Assembly: GCA_963573385.1 (NCBI GenBank)
Contig: CAUYLG010047262.1
Span: forward strand, 1 to 64,000
Direction of reading: 5' to 3'
DNA length: 64,000 bases
From: Cacajao melanocephalus
Taxonomy: Eukaryota > Chordata > Mammalia > Primates > Pitheciidae
In this document: positions 28,641 through 39,609 of the stretch, one piece after another
Layout: the number at the start of each line of letters is the position of its first letter
Numbering within the stretch: position 1 is the stretch's first letter
The notes under the pieces: model-generated
Told to the model about the DNA's origin: nothing
What the model saw: only the letters and a program-made list of their open reading frames with translations
Database searches by the model: none
Translations under genes and position numbers: made by a program

Positions 28641-29402
28641 GGACACTCTTGGGAGGTCTGAGGGTGAGGGCAGGGCAGGAAGAGCCAAGGGCCATGCTGT
28701 GAGGGGTCTGGTGGCCTGAGGACCAAAGAGCAAAGCTGTGGCCAAGCAGAGGTGTCTGTGTGGCCAGGAGGAAGGCAGCAAACTTCAGAAGGTCAGGCTT
28801 TGGAAGCAGGGACATGCATGGAACATCAGCTTCTGTCTTTGCTGATGAGGCCCCTCTGGGATGAAAGGGGAAAGGAACAGAGCTGGCTGGTGGGCAGGCA
28901 GAGGCTGGGGGAACCTAACCTCATGAGGGGCAGTTTGGTTTGGAAGGCACTTTGAGTTGCCATGGGCTGCCAGGGCTGCAGCCAGCATCACTTCAGACTG
29001 CTGTCTGTGGGAGCTGTCAGCAGGTCCCCTGGCGCAGGGGCTGGGGTCAGGGCAGAGCTGTAAGGACACCCAAGGTAGTGGCAGGTGGGATGGCTGAGGC
29101 AAGACCAGGGCCACTTAGAGAGCTCAGAGGTCATGCCTTCCTCACTCAGGACCTCCCTGGTTCTAGCTCCTGGAAGGAGGGGCTGGGCACCTGGTGAACA
29201 CCTGGGGTGGTAGGTACTCAGCTTTGGAACCTTCTCTGTAGGATGTCTAGAGAAGGGAAATTTGGTCCCAGAGAAAGGGAACTGATTCTGAACCAAACGA
29301 CAACTGAGGGCTGGGTACCAGGACCTGGGAATGCTGAATGGGTGGGGCTTGGCTCAGGGACCCCATCCCTCTCTGCCCACCAGAGAACCCAAGCTCCTCC
29401 TC

Positions 29403-30190
29403 TCAGCTCTGCTGGGAGGCCCTCTCTGCTAAGCCATGGCCAGCAAGAGGGGTGGAGACATCTTCTGCCCGTCCCAGCGCTGGACCCTCCAACAGGCCTT
29501 CGAAGTAGGTGGCCAGAGCCTGCAGGTTGAGAGCAGGCTGAACGGGGGGCAACGTGGTGGTCTGCAGGCTTAGGTAGCGAAGGTACTTCTTCAGGCCCCC
29601 CTGCCGGTCACGGCGGTATGTGCTCAGCAGCTCCACGAAGCTCACGTTGTGGAGGGCCAGGAGGCGGGCCTCAGCCCGGGACAGCACTGACGCCTGCACC
29701 AGGGGCTGCAGGGAGGCAAAGCACTGCAGGCTGCTGAAGGGATAGACATGCTGGGCCAGCTGGGGGCCCGGGGAGACCTCGAGGAGGCGGCACAGGTCAC
29801 GCATGGCCAGCACAGCAGCCATGGCGCTATGCTCGCTCATGTTTCTCGCAAGGTAGGTCTTGGCTAGATTTTTGAGTTTGAAGCTGCTGGCCTCAGGAAC
29901 GCGCTCCCGGATGAGGGGCAGGGCAGCCAGGAAGCCCGAGATGGCCTCCTGGAATTCCCACAGCCTGTTAATGTCCTCCAGGGCCCGGAAGAAGTTCGGG
30001 AGGCCAGGCCCCCACAGCTTGAAGCAGGCCAAGATGGGGCGGCGCAGGGAGCTCAGGAAGCTGAGGAAGTGCTGCAGCCCCATCTCCATGGACACGGCCT
30101 TGGAGTAGATGCTGAAGAAGGCTTCAGGCTGGATGAGCACGCGGAACTTGCTTTCCCGGTTCACTGCTGCCAGCTGGCTAATCTTCTGGG
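29403..30190 (-). CDS. PML: PML exon 9: PML-I terminal coding exon
   Basis: 788 bases, exactly the length needed for the human PML-I tail (T621 shared plus 261 residues and stop). Acceptor ccctgcccag at 30191-30200; the first bases CC complete the codon begun in exon 8 (A|CC, Thr). The protein begins TQKISQLAAVNRESKF and ends ERASQQS. This tail holds an exonuclease-III-like (DEDDh) fold with nucleolar-targeting and nuclear-export functions reported for human PML-I. By memory about 20 of 253 residues differ from human, all substitutions, no gap, which points to a diverged simian. The frame is intact, so PML-I is expected to be functional. Confidence 0.97.
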
Positions 30191-30200
30191 CTGGGCAGGG

Positions 30201-31239
30201 GAGAAGGGCAGGGTGAGGACCCAGGGGCCCACAGAGAGCTCTGGGGTGGGAGCAGTGGGTCCTCTAGGGCTGCCGACCCACCATTTAGAGACCTCATTTT
30301 GGGGCTGGCTGGCAGGAGCCACACATCAGCCCCCAAATGCAGCTCTGCCCCTGGTCCTGATGGGATAGGGGTCAGAAGGGGAGGCTGGGCTGCCCTCCAA
30401 ACACTTTGTTCACCGGCTGGGAATCCAGCTCTCCCCTCCTCCACTACCGGCCCCAGCGTTGGCCAAACCCCATGGATCCAGGTCCCTCCTGACCTCTATC
30501 AGCCTCAGCCACCTACACTCGAGATCCCAGGCTGTTTGACCTTAGCTCTCCATCCCATGCTCCTTCCTCCAATCCCCTCAAGGACCCCAGGCTGGTCAGA
30601 GCCCTCGGCCATAGACAGGAGGCCTGCTCAGCTTACTCCACTCAGACCAAGGCCCAGAGCCTCCCACTGAGGTCTTTCTGTACCGTGAAGATGCTTGCTG
30701 TTTCTGCCTGGCTGGGCTAGCCTCCATGTTGAGTCCAAGCCACAGGGTAGGTAGGACCTGGGGCTCGGGCTCAAGGAGGGGCATTGCAGAGCCAGGGCAA
30801 GCACTGGAGAAAGTTGAGGGGCTTCCAGGATAAGCAGTCTGATCCCTCTGTGACCTTGGATCTGTGGACAGCCCTGTGCAGCCACCTGTGGGATAGGCCC
30901 TGTATTCAGAAACATGCAGCACAGCCAGAGGCCTTACTTGGATGACTGGGCTCACGGCAACGTGCTCACGCATTGTGTTTCTGTCTAGGAGTGCGTTCCC
31001 CAGGCTCTCCGTCTAAGAGAACTGATCAGAGGTGCACTCTTGGAGGCACCTGCCGCCCTTGTACACTCAGGCACTGGCTAAGGCAGTCATCTTTATTCAA
31101 GCCAGCAAATGCCACCCCGGGAGCCCAGGTGATGAGCTGGAGTGTGCTGCCCACCCTGGCAGCAGCTGTTGGCCAGAGCTCAGAGCTCTCCCGGGCCTGG
31201 CGGATGGCTCTGCCTGCACTTCTTTTGGGGACCCAGAGA
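30201..31239 (-). other. PML: PML intron 8 / PML-IV 3' UTR
   Basis: The intron between exons 8 and 9. Its first 150-200 bases (minus strand) are the PML-IV 3' UTR. No repeat recognised. Confidence 0.6.
31092..31097 (-). terminator. PML: Candidate poly(A) signal of PML-IV
   Basis: AATAAA on the minus strand, about 145 bases after the read-through stop at 31240-31242. It fits intronic polyadenylation of the PML-IV transcript. Confidence 0.55.
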
Positions 31240-31280
31240 CTAAGTTAGAAAGGGGTGGGGGTAGCCCCAGGAGAACCCAC
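31240..31280 (-). CDS. PML: PML-IV specific read-through tail
   Basis: If the exon 8 donor is ignored the frame continues SGFSWGYPHPFLT and stops at TAG (31240-31242). This gives 13 new residues, matching the human PML-IV ending in length and almost in sequence (last residue T rather than I). PML-IV is the isoform most linked to senescence and p53 in the literature. A poly(A) signal follows at 31092. Confidence 0.88.
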
Positions 31281-31431
31281 TTTCATTGTCAAGCTTGAGG
31301 TCAAAGAAAACCAGAGGCCTGTCTTCTGCTCGGGGGTCGGCAAGGCTGTCGTCCAGGACCCTGAGGCTGCTGGGGCCCTCCAGCTGGAGGTCACTGGACT
31401 CGCTGCTGCTGTCATCGAGCTCTCGGGAGGA
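31281..31431 (-). CDS. PML: PML exon 8
   Basis: 151 bases, entered in phase 0 through acceptor ttgcag (AG at 31432-31433) and left as GAA A|gtgggt. It encodes SSRELDDSSSESSDLQLEG through FFDLKLDNE. The acidic serine-rich run follows the SUMO-interacting motif and has several casein-kinase-2-like sites. The end (LVFFDLKLDNE) is the first strand of the exonuclease-like domain, with lysine where active enzymes have the second acidic residue. Used by PML-I and PML-IV. About five residues differ from my memory of human. Confidence 0.95.
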
Positions 31432-31479
31432 CTGCAACACAGAAAAACCAAGTGTCAGGGGTTCACAGGGCCAAGGCAA

Positions 31480-31850
31480 GTACATGTGCAGAACACGAAC
31501 AAGCTAGTACAGCTGCGGGCATCTACGTGTACATGAGGGAGGGTGTACCACTGGGGAAGGGGAGGTGTGTGCACAAGAGAAGGTATGTGTGCATGAATGG
31601 GTGTGAACTGGGTGTGTCACATGTGAGGGTTACGTGTGTGAGCCAGGGCACACACCTTCATGAGCAGGGGAGGGAGGGTGACACACACAGGTAAGCATGA
31701 GTGTGTGTGAACATGCATGCATTGGAGTGAATCCAAGGCTAAGTCTGTGTGTACACACACAGTCAAGTGTGAGCTGTGAACCGGTATTGACACAAGCATA
31801 TGGAAGTGTGAGAGGAAGTGCCAGTGAGTGTGTGGGTAAGTGCATTGTGC
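31480..31850 (-). repeat. Degenerate TG/GTGTG-rich block
   Basis: Imperfect tgtgtg, gtgtgtga and gtgtgca words scattered over 370 bases of PML intron 7; not a clean array. Confidence 0.5.
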
Positions 31851-34399
31851 TGCTGATGGAAGCTCAGGGAAGGAGCCAACTGCTATGGCAGGCAGGACCT
31901 GAGATGTCTGCTCCTGATTCCATCTTTTTGAGCAGACTCAGAAGAAACACCAAAAACTTGGGACAGGAGAAAAAAGCCTCATCTTGAACCCCAGATGATG
32001 CTTTGGAAGGGGTCAGGAGCCTGGCTTTTCTTGTCCCCAAAGTCGGCCGAGGTGCCAGTGTCCTACACAAAGATGCGGGAAGGGCTGCTTGGCCTCCTGA
32101 AGCCACATCTAGGTGGACACAGGTCCATGGCAGTGAGAGGGCAGTGGAGGCCCTTGGCATCTGACCCAGTGGTTTAGAGAAACCTAAGTTTTGGGAGTCC
32201 TTCAGGTGAGGGGTTCTCTCTTGCCCCAAGGTCTGGTGGGCACACTGTTCTAGAATCCCTAGGGTGGGGAGCCAGAGGATGGGAGAAGGGCTCCAGCTCT
32301 GAGATTTTCCCAAGGGGCTGGGACGACAGAGGGAGGTGGAGCCTCTGATGGTAACACGCAGAGTTAATTGCTTATCATCTGCTCAGCTGCCAAGCCCAGA
32401 TGTTTAGTCTTGGGAGACCAACCTGGAACCTCCTGTGAAATGCCACCTGTGGACGTTAGTTGGAGACCAGCAAGGAAGGGACATGGCCAGCATCACAGGG
32501 CTGGGACAGAGTCCAGGGCAGGCCTTGCGTTTTTCCTCTTTATGCACTGCCTCTGGCTTCTCAATGAAGTTAGTGCCACCTGGTGCTGAATCCTCAGTTA
32601 ATTCCGGCCTCTGGCTAATGTCCCTGGCCTGGGAGACAGCACATTTCCCCAAACCCTTCCAATGCCCACGAGAAACATCTGTTTTCAACCAAGCTTCAAC
32701 CGAGAGAAACGGCATTACTGCCCACAAGTAAGCTAAGACGTGGTGGGTTTTCCTAGGAGTGGCCGGGTTTCACTTGATTTGCATTTCACGGCCCTGCTCC
32801 AGGCTTGCCAGCTTTCTGACCGTCATTCTCAGGAGACACTCGCTATGAATCCATCCAGAGCTGGCTTTGCCTCTTCAGATCCAGGGATCTAGTTAGAGAG
32901 TCTGCACAGTGCCTCACATCTCCAGATCCTGATTCGGCCAGGCTGTCAAAGCTGATTTCACATGTCTTGCTCTGGGTAAGCCTACACTGCTGTCTCAACC
33001 TTCGCGACTCGGTCTTCTCCCTGTAAAGAGCCTTCTACAAGGCGTCTTCATAGCCTGTAGCCGGGGGACTGGAGACTCCACCTTCTCCGGCTTTGGGAGA
33101 ATCCAGTTGTTTCTTCTCCAGCCTTTGCCGGGCAGCAGTCCTCTCCCACGAGCTGACGGAGGGGCTGGGCTCCTCTTCCAAGAGGAGAGCTCCCTGGAGA
33201 GCCACAGCGCTGTCTCTGTAGGTCACCTCTCCCATCTTTACAGCAGAACCGTTTATGGCAGCCACTAGCACCTTATTTTTAGAGCCTTCCATTGTCCCTG
33301 GGCCAGGGAAATGTCCTTTGTCCTAAACTGCCTGGAGCTGCCTTCTCTAAAAAACCCTGGCTCCCTTCATAAAAGGACATCTGGTTCTTTCAGACCTGAC
33401 TCACTTCCTTCAAAATTCCTCTTGCCTTGGGGATTTCCATAAAGTATGGCCACCCAGGGAGCTGGTCTCACTGGAACTCCAGCCACCTGTAAACTCGCAG
33501 TCCTCCCCTGCCCCACCTTAAACGCCAACATCACGTCTGGGAAGTACAGGTGCATTTAAACAAGACTCACGTTTGTCAGCAGGGCCATCAGACATAGTGG
33601 CCCAGTGCGGGACATTCACCCTTCCCTGCTCACTAGGGGAGACTCTCCCGTTCTGCCCCTAGACCCCACACCTTGGCCTTATTCCACAAATAAGGATAAC
33701 TGGGTGTCAGGGGAGCATAGAGAGGAACAGTCACTGGAAAAGGCTTAGATTTGCTTGGAAGAGAAAAGGAAGGGCGACGAGAAGAAAGTGGATGGAAAAC
33801 AGCCTTGAGCCTGGATGCAAGGACTGGGAAGGAAGGGAGAAAGCTTTGCTATGGAGTGGGAGATGCCAGGCAACAAAAAAAAAGGGGAAGAGGGACTGAA
33901 GAAGCGCTGCTGGGGTTATGAGCTGCATTCCCTTTAATGTTCTTTCAAAACATGCCAGTAAGTACTGGGATTTATTTCTTTATTATACTTGGTTAATGGA
34001 CATTGTTTCTTTGAATGCAAAACTGCGTTCAGGTTGAGCCCCATGAGAGCTAGGATTTTTTCAGGATATACATGCAACTTGGATACACACGCAATCTGGT
34101 TCATGAGTGACATCCATCTCACTCCCCTTCCTCATAGATCTCATGGCCTGAGCAGGTCAACTGCATTCCAACTCAACACAGCAGCTTAACAGTTCGTCCC
34201 AAGGGTGCTCGGAGGTAGTGGCTGGATTGGCATTGTCATCACCTTCCAAAAGTCTAGGAGGCGCATCAGGGAAGATCCACCCTCTCCTCTCCACTGCTGT
34301 ATCACACCTCAGTATGAAAATGTCACCTGCGTTCAAGACCGCTACATCTATAGACAAATGAGCAGCATTCCTCTATTGCAGACATGCAGTGAACCCCCC

Positions 34400-34580
34400 A
34401 ATTCAGTGGTTCTTGACTTTGGCTAGGCATTCAAAGCTTTTTTATTTTTTTTAAAAAAAAAACACTCTGAAGCCCAGGCTGCACCCAAGACTGACTCAAT
34501 TAGAATCTCAGGGCGTGAGACCTAAGAATCTGTAGTTGGAAAAACTCCCCAATGTAGAGCCAGCTTGAGAACAATTGTCC
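34400..34580 (+). mobile_element. MER5-type DNA transposon remnant
   Basis: cagtggttcttgactttggc, caggctgcacccaagac, tcaattagaatctcagg and gagccagcttgagaacaattg follow the MER5 order, with an internal T/A-rich insertion at 34438-34462. Confidence 0.75.
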
Positions 34581-37228
34581 TTATCATGGATTCATTCCAG
34601 GTTTGCTCATCAGCCAAACAACCACAAGCCAAACTCTCTGAGAACGCTCAACCTCCTGAAGAACCTGCTGAGCACTGAAGCATCGGCTACAGCTGGGATC
34701 AGTTTGGCAAGACACATGCATTGCTGTCTTTTTGCAGACACAAAACCCCAGCTCTTGCAAAGCCTCAAAGGCCCCAGGAATACTGCACATGTATCAGTGA
34801 ATTGGACCATCAACTTGGCCAGCCTGTGGCCTCTGCTGCCCTTCCACCTAGCTCCCGCCTCTAGGCCAGCACGTCCAGTTCATTTTCTCAGATGTACACT
34901 CACCAGTGCCATGGCCCCTCCCCTGGATCAGCCATTCCCCACATTCCTCCCTCCCTCTGCCGTCACCACTGCCACTTCTGCCACAGGCTGCCCCCTCGCC
35001 GTGACCCCCTCCTGTTGCTGCTGCCACCGAGGCACCAGAGCCAGTCATCTGTCACAAGAGTGGGTGAGAACACCTATCCTAAAGCAGAAGCCCCAGGGCA
35101 GGCGCGTTGCTGACCCACTCTGGCAGTTTTTAAGCCAAGTCCTCACCCCAGGTACTCCACAACCAGGCCTGGGAGACTCACTGCTCCACCCCATGACTAT
35201 GCCCTGCTTCTTCTTGCACCTTGCACAAGCAGTGTCTTGCTGAATCCCAAGGCCACAGCTGAAGCTCAAGGGAGGGGCCCCTACACACCCTGATACACTT
35301 GGAAAGTGTAATATTGTAGCAGGCCAGTATTCTGCAACTTCCCTCACTGTAAGGCTGGATAAAAGCTGCAGAGCTGGGGAGGACGGGTTAGGTGGGAGCC
35401 AGGGTCACCTTGGCAATATCACCCCCCAACATGCTGGGGAGGAGGAATTTGCAGTGGGGTGCTGCAGGTACTCTAGGGGTACCAGAGGTCTGAAAAGGAC
35501 CCAGAAGTTGGGTGAGAAATGCATAGGGGAACCTAATTTGTTGGGGCTTTAAAATATGTATTTTCTGAAGTTTGGGACTCCTGTAACAATGTTTAAAACA
35601 TATGTCTGAAAGCTGCATACGGGAAAGCAGCGGTCCTCTGGCTCTCTCCCCACACCTCCAGGCCTGCTCTCTAATGTGAGCTCCGAGGTGTTTAATTCAT
35701 CATCACCTGGAATGTGCTTTTACCCTCTTCCTTAATTCACTGGACAGCGCTTAATGACTCCTTGCTGATAGCTGAGCATCAGATACTCCCCGTCTCACCC
35801 CTAATATTGCTGCAGCCCCTCTACTTGACTCTCCATGCCATCCGGGGGACTGTTGGCATTCCAATCCTGTTCTCCACCTTTCCTTCCTAGGCTTCTGCCT
35901 CTACCCAGGGTCAGTGGTAGCTTTAATTTTACCAAGATTATGGGATGGAAAGAAGTGCCCAGACTTCAGAGGAATTTAGACCCTAGAAAGACAAGACTCC
36001 GTAACTGGTTGGATGTGAGGAATAATCAGAAGGGGGGTGCCCTGGGTGGCTCTGGGGTCTCAGCTTGGGCCGCGGGGCAGAGAGTGGTGCGAGCCACTGA
36101 AAGGGGAGGAGGAGGTGCTGAGTTTGAGGTACCTATGTGGCATCCATGCGGAGCTGTGGAAGGTCATTGGCCATGCTGGTCTGGCAGGCAGGAGCGAGCA
36201 CTGGGCATCAGCTACCCCTGGGCAGTAACTGAAGTCAGGGGTGTGGCTGAGAGCGCCTGGGAGAATACACAGACTGAGGAGAGGAGACGGCCAGCAGCAA
36301 AGCTGGAGGAGCCCCATGCCCAAGACAAAAGAGAGCCTGCAGAGGAGAGGGAGGGGTGTCCAGAGCTGCAGGAGCAAAACCTCCTGCCCCCGAACAGGCC
36401 ATCCCTCCAGAAGGGCGCCCGGCGCTGGTCAAGAATAATAAGGACTATATGAGACACCGCAACTAGAGCGGTGGAGGCCACCCTGCTGCTGGCAGGGAAG
36501 CACAGGAGGTAGGGTGAAGAAGGAGCAAGGAGGGGGCTGAAGTGTAAACGAGGAGAGCAAAGGAAGGGGGCCAACAACTCAAGAGGGCAGTGGGTGGCGT
36601 TTCCTGAGACCTCATTCAGGGTGTTTAGTTCAGAAGGAAGTGGATGCATTAGAAGATGCAAGAGAGAAGAGGAGGAGTGAGGCTCCCAGAGGGTGGGGCC
36701 AGGACACAGGGTGAGTCCTGGAGGCAGGCAGACATCCCTTCCACACTAAAGGGAAGGGCAGGGAAGAGACGTGATGGGGACAGATAAATCTGTACATAGA
36801 GAGCAAGATGTCAACTGTCCCTAGGCCATTGGAGAGTTCCTGTCTTCTCCCTGGAGCAGAAGGTGCCACCACCAGCTGAGGGTGAGCTGGGCGGGACAAG
36901 GGCCCAGAGTGAGGAAAGGCAGGCGGGGGCTGCCGTGCAGAGCGGAAGGACATGCTGGACAGAGCGCCGAGGAGCCCTTAGCAGTTCCAGGCAATCACTC
37001 CTAGTTTTCCCAGATGTGTGGCTTCTCTCTTGCAGATCTCGGCCTCCAGGTGGCAGCACAGAGGCACCAAGTGCCTGAGTCCTTCCAGGATTTTCTGCTG
37101 GGCAGGGAGGTGCGATCCTGATGAAAGATAGGATGAAATGGGGAGTGCGCGGGGCTGGAGGGAGGCGAAGGCAGAACCGAGAGCTCAAGGAACAGGAAGC
37201 TGCTGTCAGAGTCTGAGGGGGCCGGCTG

Positions 37229-37296
37229 AGGGACTGACAGTGCTCGGTGATGGCGAGGTGCAGGGACTGACAGTGCTTGGTGATGGCGAGGTGCAG
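37229..37296 (+). repeat. 33-bp tandem duplication
   Basis: The unit gggactgacagtgctcggtg + atggcgaggtgca occurs twice in direct succession with a single C/T difference, inside PML intron 7. Confidence 0.85.
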
Positions 37297-37772
37297 GGCA
37301 CACCCACGGGGCAGGTGGCTGATGGGGGAATGGGGAGACGGCCCCTGAGAGGTCAAGGAATGGCGGGCCTGGTGGTGGACACAGAAGTCACCCAGCAGGT
37401 AGGCAGGACCTGAGCAGGGAGAAGAAATCTGGGAGGCGGATGCTCAAGTCTGCCCTCAGTGAGGGGGAGCAGGTGGGTGTCAGAGATGAGCTTGGGGAGC
37501 ATGGGTCCCCCCTGCACGAAAGGGACAGATGATCCTCAGAGGCACAGAGGATCTTACCAGGCGGCCAGAAGGGAGCTGGAACAGTCCAGAAAGCACAGGG
37601 CCTTGACCCCACCTCCCACCTCTGATACCCATGAGTGCGGGAGGAAAGGGGACATGGTACACCCCCAGAGGAGAACCAAGTTCCAGTGTAGGGAAGAGAC
37701 CAGAGCAGCCTGCAGAGAGGAGCTGGACCCATCAGAGAACGTGATGGTTGTGGAATAAGGGTTCGCAAGGGT

Positions 37773-38150
37773 GATGGTTCAACAAGTGTTTATTGAGCAG
37801 CCATGTCTGCCAGGTCATAGGACAGCCAGTCCCTGTGCTCATGGGCTTAGATCCTGGCAAAGGCCCTGTGGAAAGGCTTGGGGTGGGGGACGGGGCATGG
37901 AGAGCTGTGCTATTGGCCAGGGACTCAGAACGCAGGAGGGTGCAGGGGTGAGACAAGCTTCCTTCTTGGGCAAAGAGGCCTGGAATGGTGGCCTGAATCT
38001 CAGCCATGCCTTAGCCTTGCCCTCTCAGCCAGAGAAGACCCAAGTCTCCCTATCCAGAGGTCCATGCATAGCCATTCATTCATTCATTCATTCTTTAACC
38101 AAGAATTAATGAATGCCTACTCTCCAGGGCCTGTAAGAGCATGGGCTGGA
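37773..38150 (-). mobile_element. Possible L2-like remnant with (CATT)n
   Basis: caacaagtgtttattgagca at 37780-37799 is the familiar L2-type antisense motif, and a cattcattcattcattcatt array lies near 38076-38093. Heavily decayed; low certainty. Confidence 0.4.
37789..37794 (-). terminator. PML: Candidate poly(A) signal of PML-II
   Basis: AATAAA on the minus strand, about 420 bases after the PML-II stop codon. It lies inside the L2-like motif, so the signal may have come from that repeat. Confidence 0.5.
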
Positions 38151-38213
38151 GGAGGCAACTCAGGGGCTGGGCAGGGGTGTTGGCTGCAAGGTTACAAGAG
38201 AGGGGTGGCACGC

Positions 38214-38945
38214 TCAGAGGCCTGCTTGACGGGGCCCTGGGACTGGGCTGATGGGAGGCCTTTCTGGGGAACAGGGTGGTGGGATTATAATTGGAGAGGC
38301 TTCCCGAGGAACTTGGACCTGAGGGGCTTCCATGGGGCCTCTGTCAGAATCCCCAGGGAGAACACCCGCTCCAAGAGGCTGGGCTCTGCCTCCCCCTGCC
38401 CCCACCATGGAAGAAGTGTCAAACTGGGGAGCCACAGAGAAGGGGAGGGCAAAGAAGTGGTTGAGCCACTGGGATAAATGAGAGGAGCCCCGGAGGACGC
38501 GGCTGCGGAATCTCACGGCCCCTCGTATCCGGCGGGGTGGGCTGATGGCCCTTTGCAGCTGGGCAGGATATTCCTGGGCATTGGCAGGATGGTTGAGGGG
38601 CCCTGTGGTGGCAGGAGTATTGGCTTGGACCACGTGGTGAGACCAAGTCCGAAGAGGGGCCCGATGCAATCGAGGGTGCAAGTGGAGGGCATGGCGAAGG
38701 CGGATGGCTCTCTGTGCTCTGCACAATAGGTGGCGGATCCCACGGTGGATGGCAGGGCGCTCCTGGTGATCGGCAGGCTGGCTGTGAGGTTCGGCATCGG
38801 GAACCGCAGTCTGCTCAGTGGGCTGGTGGGGAGGTGAAGCTGGGGGACGGCATGTACCACGCGGCAGGATGGAGGCTTCTTGTGCTCTCAGCAGGGACTG
38901 GGTTGGCGAGGACTGTGGCTCGGCGGTCTCCATGGGCTCCATGCA
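38214..38945 (-). CDS. PML: PML-II specific terminal exon (exon 7b)
   Basis: Acceptor ttggaaag with AG at 38946-38947; joins exon 7 in phase 0 to give AENS|CMEPMETAEPQSSP. 243 residues to TGA at 38214-38216, ending SPVPGPRQAGL as in human PML-II. Human has 259 residues here (829 minus 570), so this copy is 16 shorter; the missing part is a run of Ser-Ser-Pro-type repeats just after AEPQSSP. The tail is basic and rich in H, R and P (HRGIRHLLCRAQRAIRLRHA), and in human is linked to a distinctive nuclear-body shape and binding of viral and chromatin proteins. The frame is otherwise intact. Confidence 0.95.
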   Translation of the reverse strand, partial: CMEPMETAEPQSSPTQSLLRAQEASILPRGTCRPPASPPHQPTEQTAVPDAEPHSQPADHQERPAIHRGIRHLLCRAQRAIRLRHALHLHPRLHRAPLRTWSHHVVQANTPATTGPLNHPANAQEYPAQLQRAISPPRRIRGAVRFRSRVLRGSSHLSQWLNHFFALPFSVAPQFDTSSMVGAGGGRAQPLGAGVLPGDSDRGPMEAPQVQVPREASPIIIPPPCSPERPPISPVPGPRQAGL

Positions 38946-39492
38946 CTTTCCAATACAGAACCTCAGACTGAGGGCTAGAAGAGACCTCAGGGGCCACCCA
39001 GTCCATCCTTTCACTCTATTCTGATCCCCTTTTCCCCTGGACCAGTGATAGCCCAGCCTCTAGTAATAAACCTCCAAGGACAGAAGGGTCACTACCCATG
39101 AGGCCGCTTGTTTCAGTGTGGAATGGATTTACAGTTCTTTCTTACATGGATAGAGTCAAACCTCACCTGTTTGGCCTCTGCACAGCTCCCCCGTGGCTTC
39201 ACACCCCTTCACTGGCCTCCACTGGCTGCAATTAACTAGGAAATGGATTCCTCCACTAGGAATGGAGTCCTCACTGAGGACTCAGGGACAGAGAATGCAT
39301 AAGGGAGCTCCAGAAAAAGGCCCTGGACATTCCAGAAAAGAGACGGGGTTCTGGACGCACACTATCAGCATTTCAGAGGAGTACATATGGCTACTGAAGG
39401 CTCCTGCCCTGGTGTGGTGGGAGGGCTGGGGTGGTCCAGGCATGCAGCTGGCGTTTGGAGACTGTCCTCAGCACAGCTTGGGACTCACTGCC
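38946..39492 (-). other. PML: PML intron 7 (proximal) / possible PML-V 3' UTR
   Basis: Between the PML-V stop and the PML-II acceptor. No canonical minus-strand AATAAA was found here, so the PML-V 3' end is unresolved. Confidence 0.5.
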
Positions 39493-39609
39493 TCACTGGA
39501 AAATTGCCCAGGCGTAGGCAGATCTGAGAGTCACCTGCTGTCGCTGTGCCCCTCGGGACCTGAAATGGGGGTTGGCAGGAGTCCTGGGCTGAACTTCTGG
39601 GCCACTCAC
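39493..39609 (-). CDS. PML: PML-V specific read-through tail (frameshifted relative to human)
   Basis: Reading on past exon 7 gives AENS|VSGPEVQPRTPANPHF and onward for 38 residues to TGA at 39493-39495, ending VTLRSAYAWAIFQ. Human PML-V has 41 residues (611 minus 570) ending, from memory, in LRLGNFPVRH. That motif is present here but in a different frame, as LRLGNFPVRQ followed by TGA at 39485-39487. One base has therefore been lost (or gained in human) near 39525. The PML-V tail is reported to form a helix that targets nuclear bodies on its own, so its function may be altered. Confidence 0.8.
   Translation of the reverse strand: MSGPEVQPRTPANPHFRSRGAQRQQVTLRSAYAWAIFQ

Larger units (their letters stand above)
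27655..29402 (-). other. PML: PML-I 3' untranslated region (inferred extent)
   Basis: From the stop codon at 29403-29405 down to the AATAAA at 27676. It contains a MER5 element (28458-28640). Plus-strand frames in this stretch show no protein features. Confidence 0.55.
31432..37788 (-). other. PML: PML intron 7 (distal part)
   Basis: Intron between the PML-II terminal exon region and exon 8. It holds a TG-rich degenerate block (31480-31850), a MER5 remnant (34400-34580) and a 33-bp tandem duplication (37229-37296). Two long plus-strand frames (34575-35243, 222 codons; 35835-36452, 205 codons) have no domain or repeat explanation. Nothing else is supported. Confidence 0.6.

Noticed and set aside
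33035..33292. 85-codon minus-strand frame in PML intron 7 starting MEGSKNKVLVAAING
   Set aside because: It has a reasonable start and mixed composition, but I recognise no homologue and see no splice support; kept out of the gene list.
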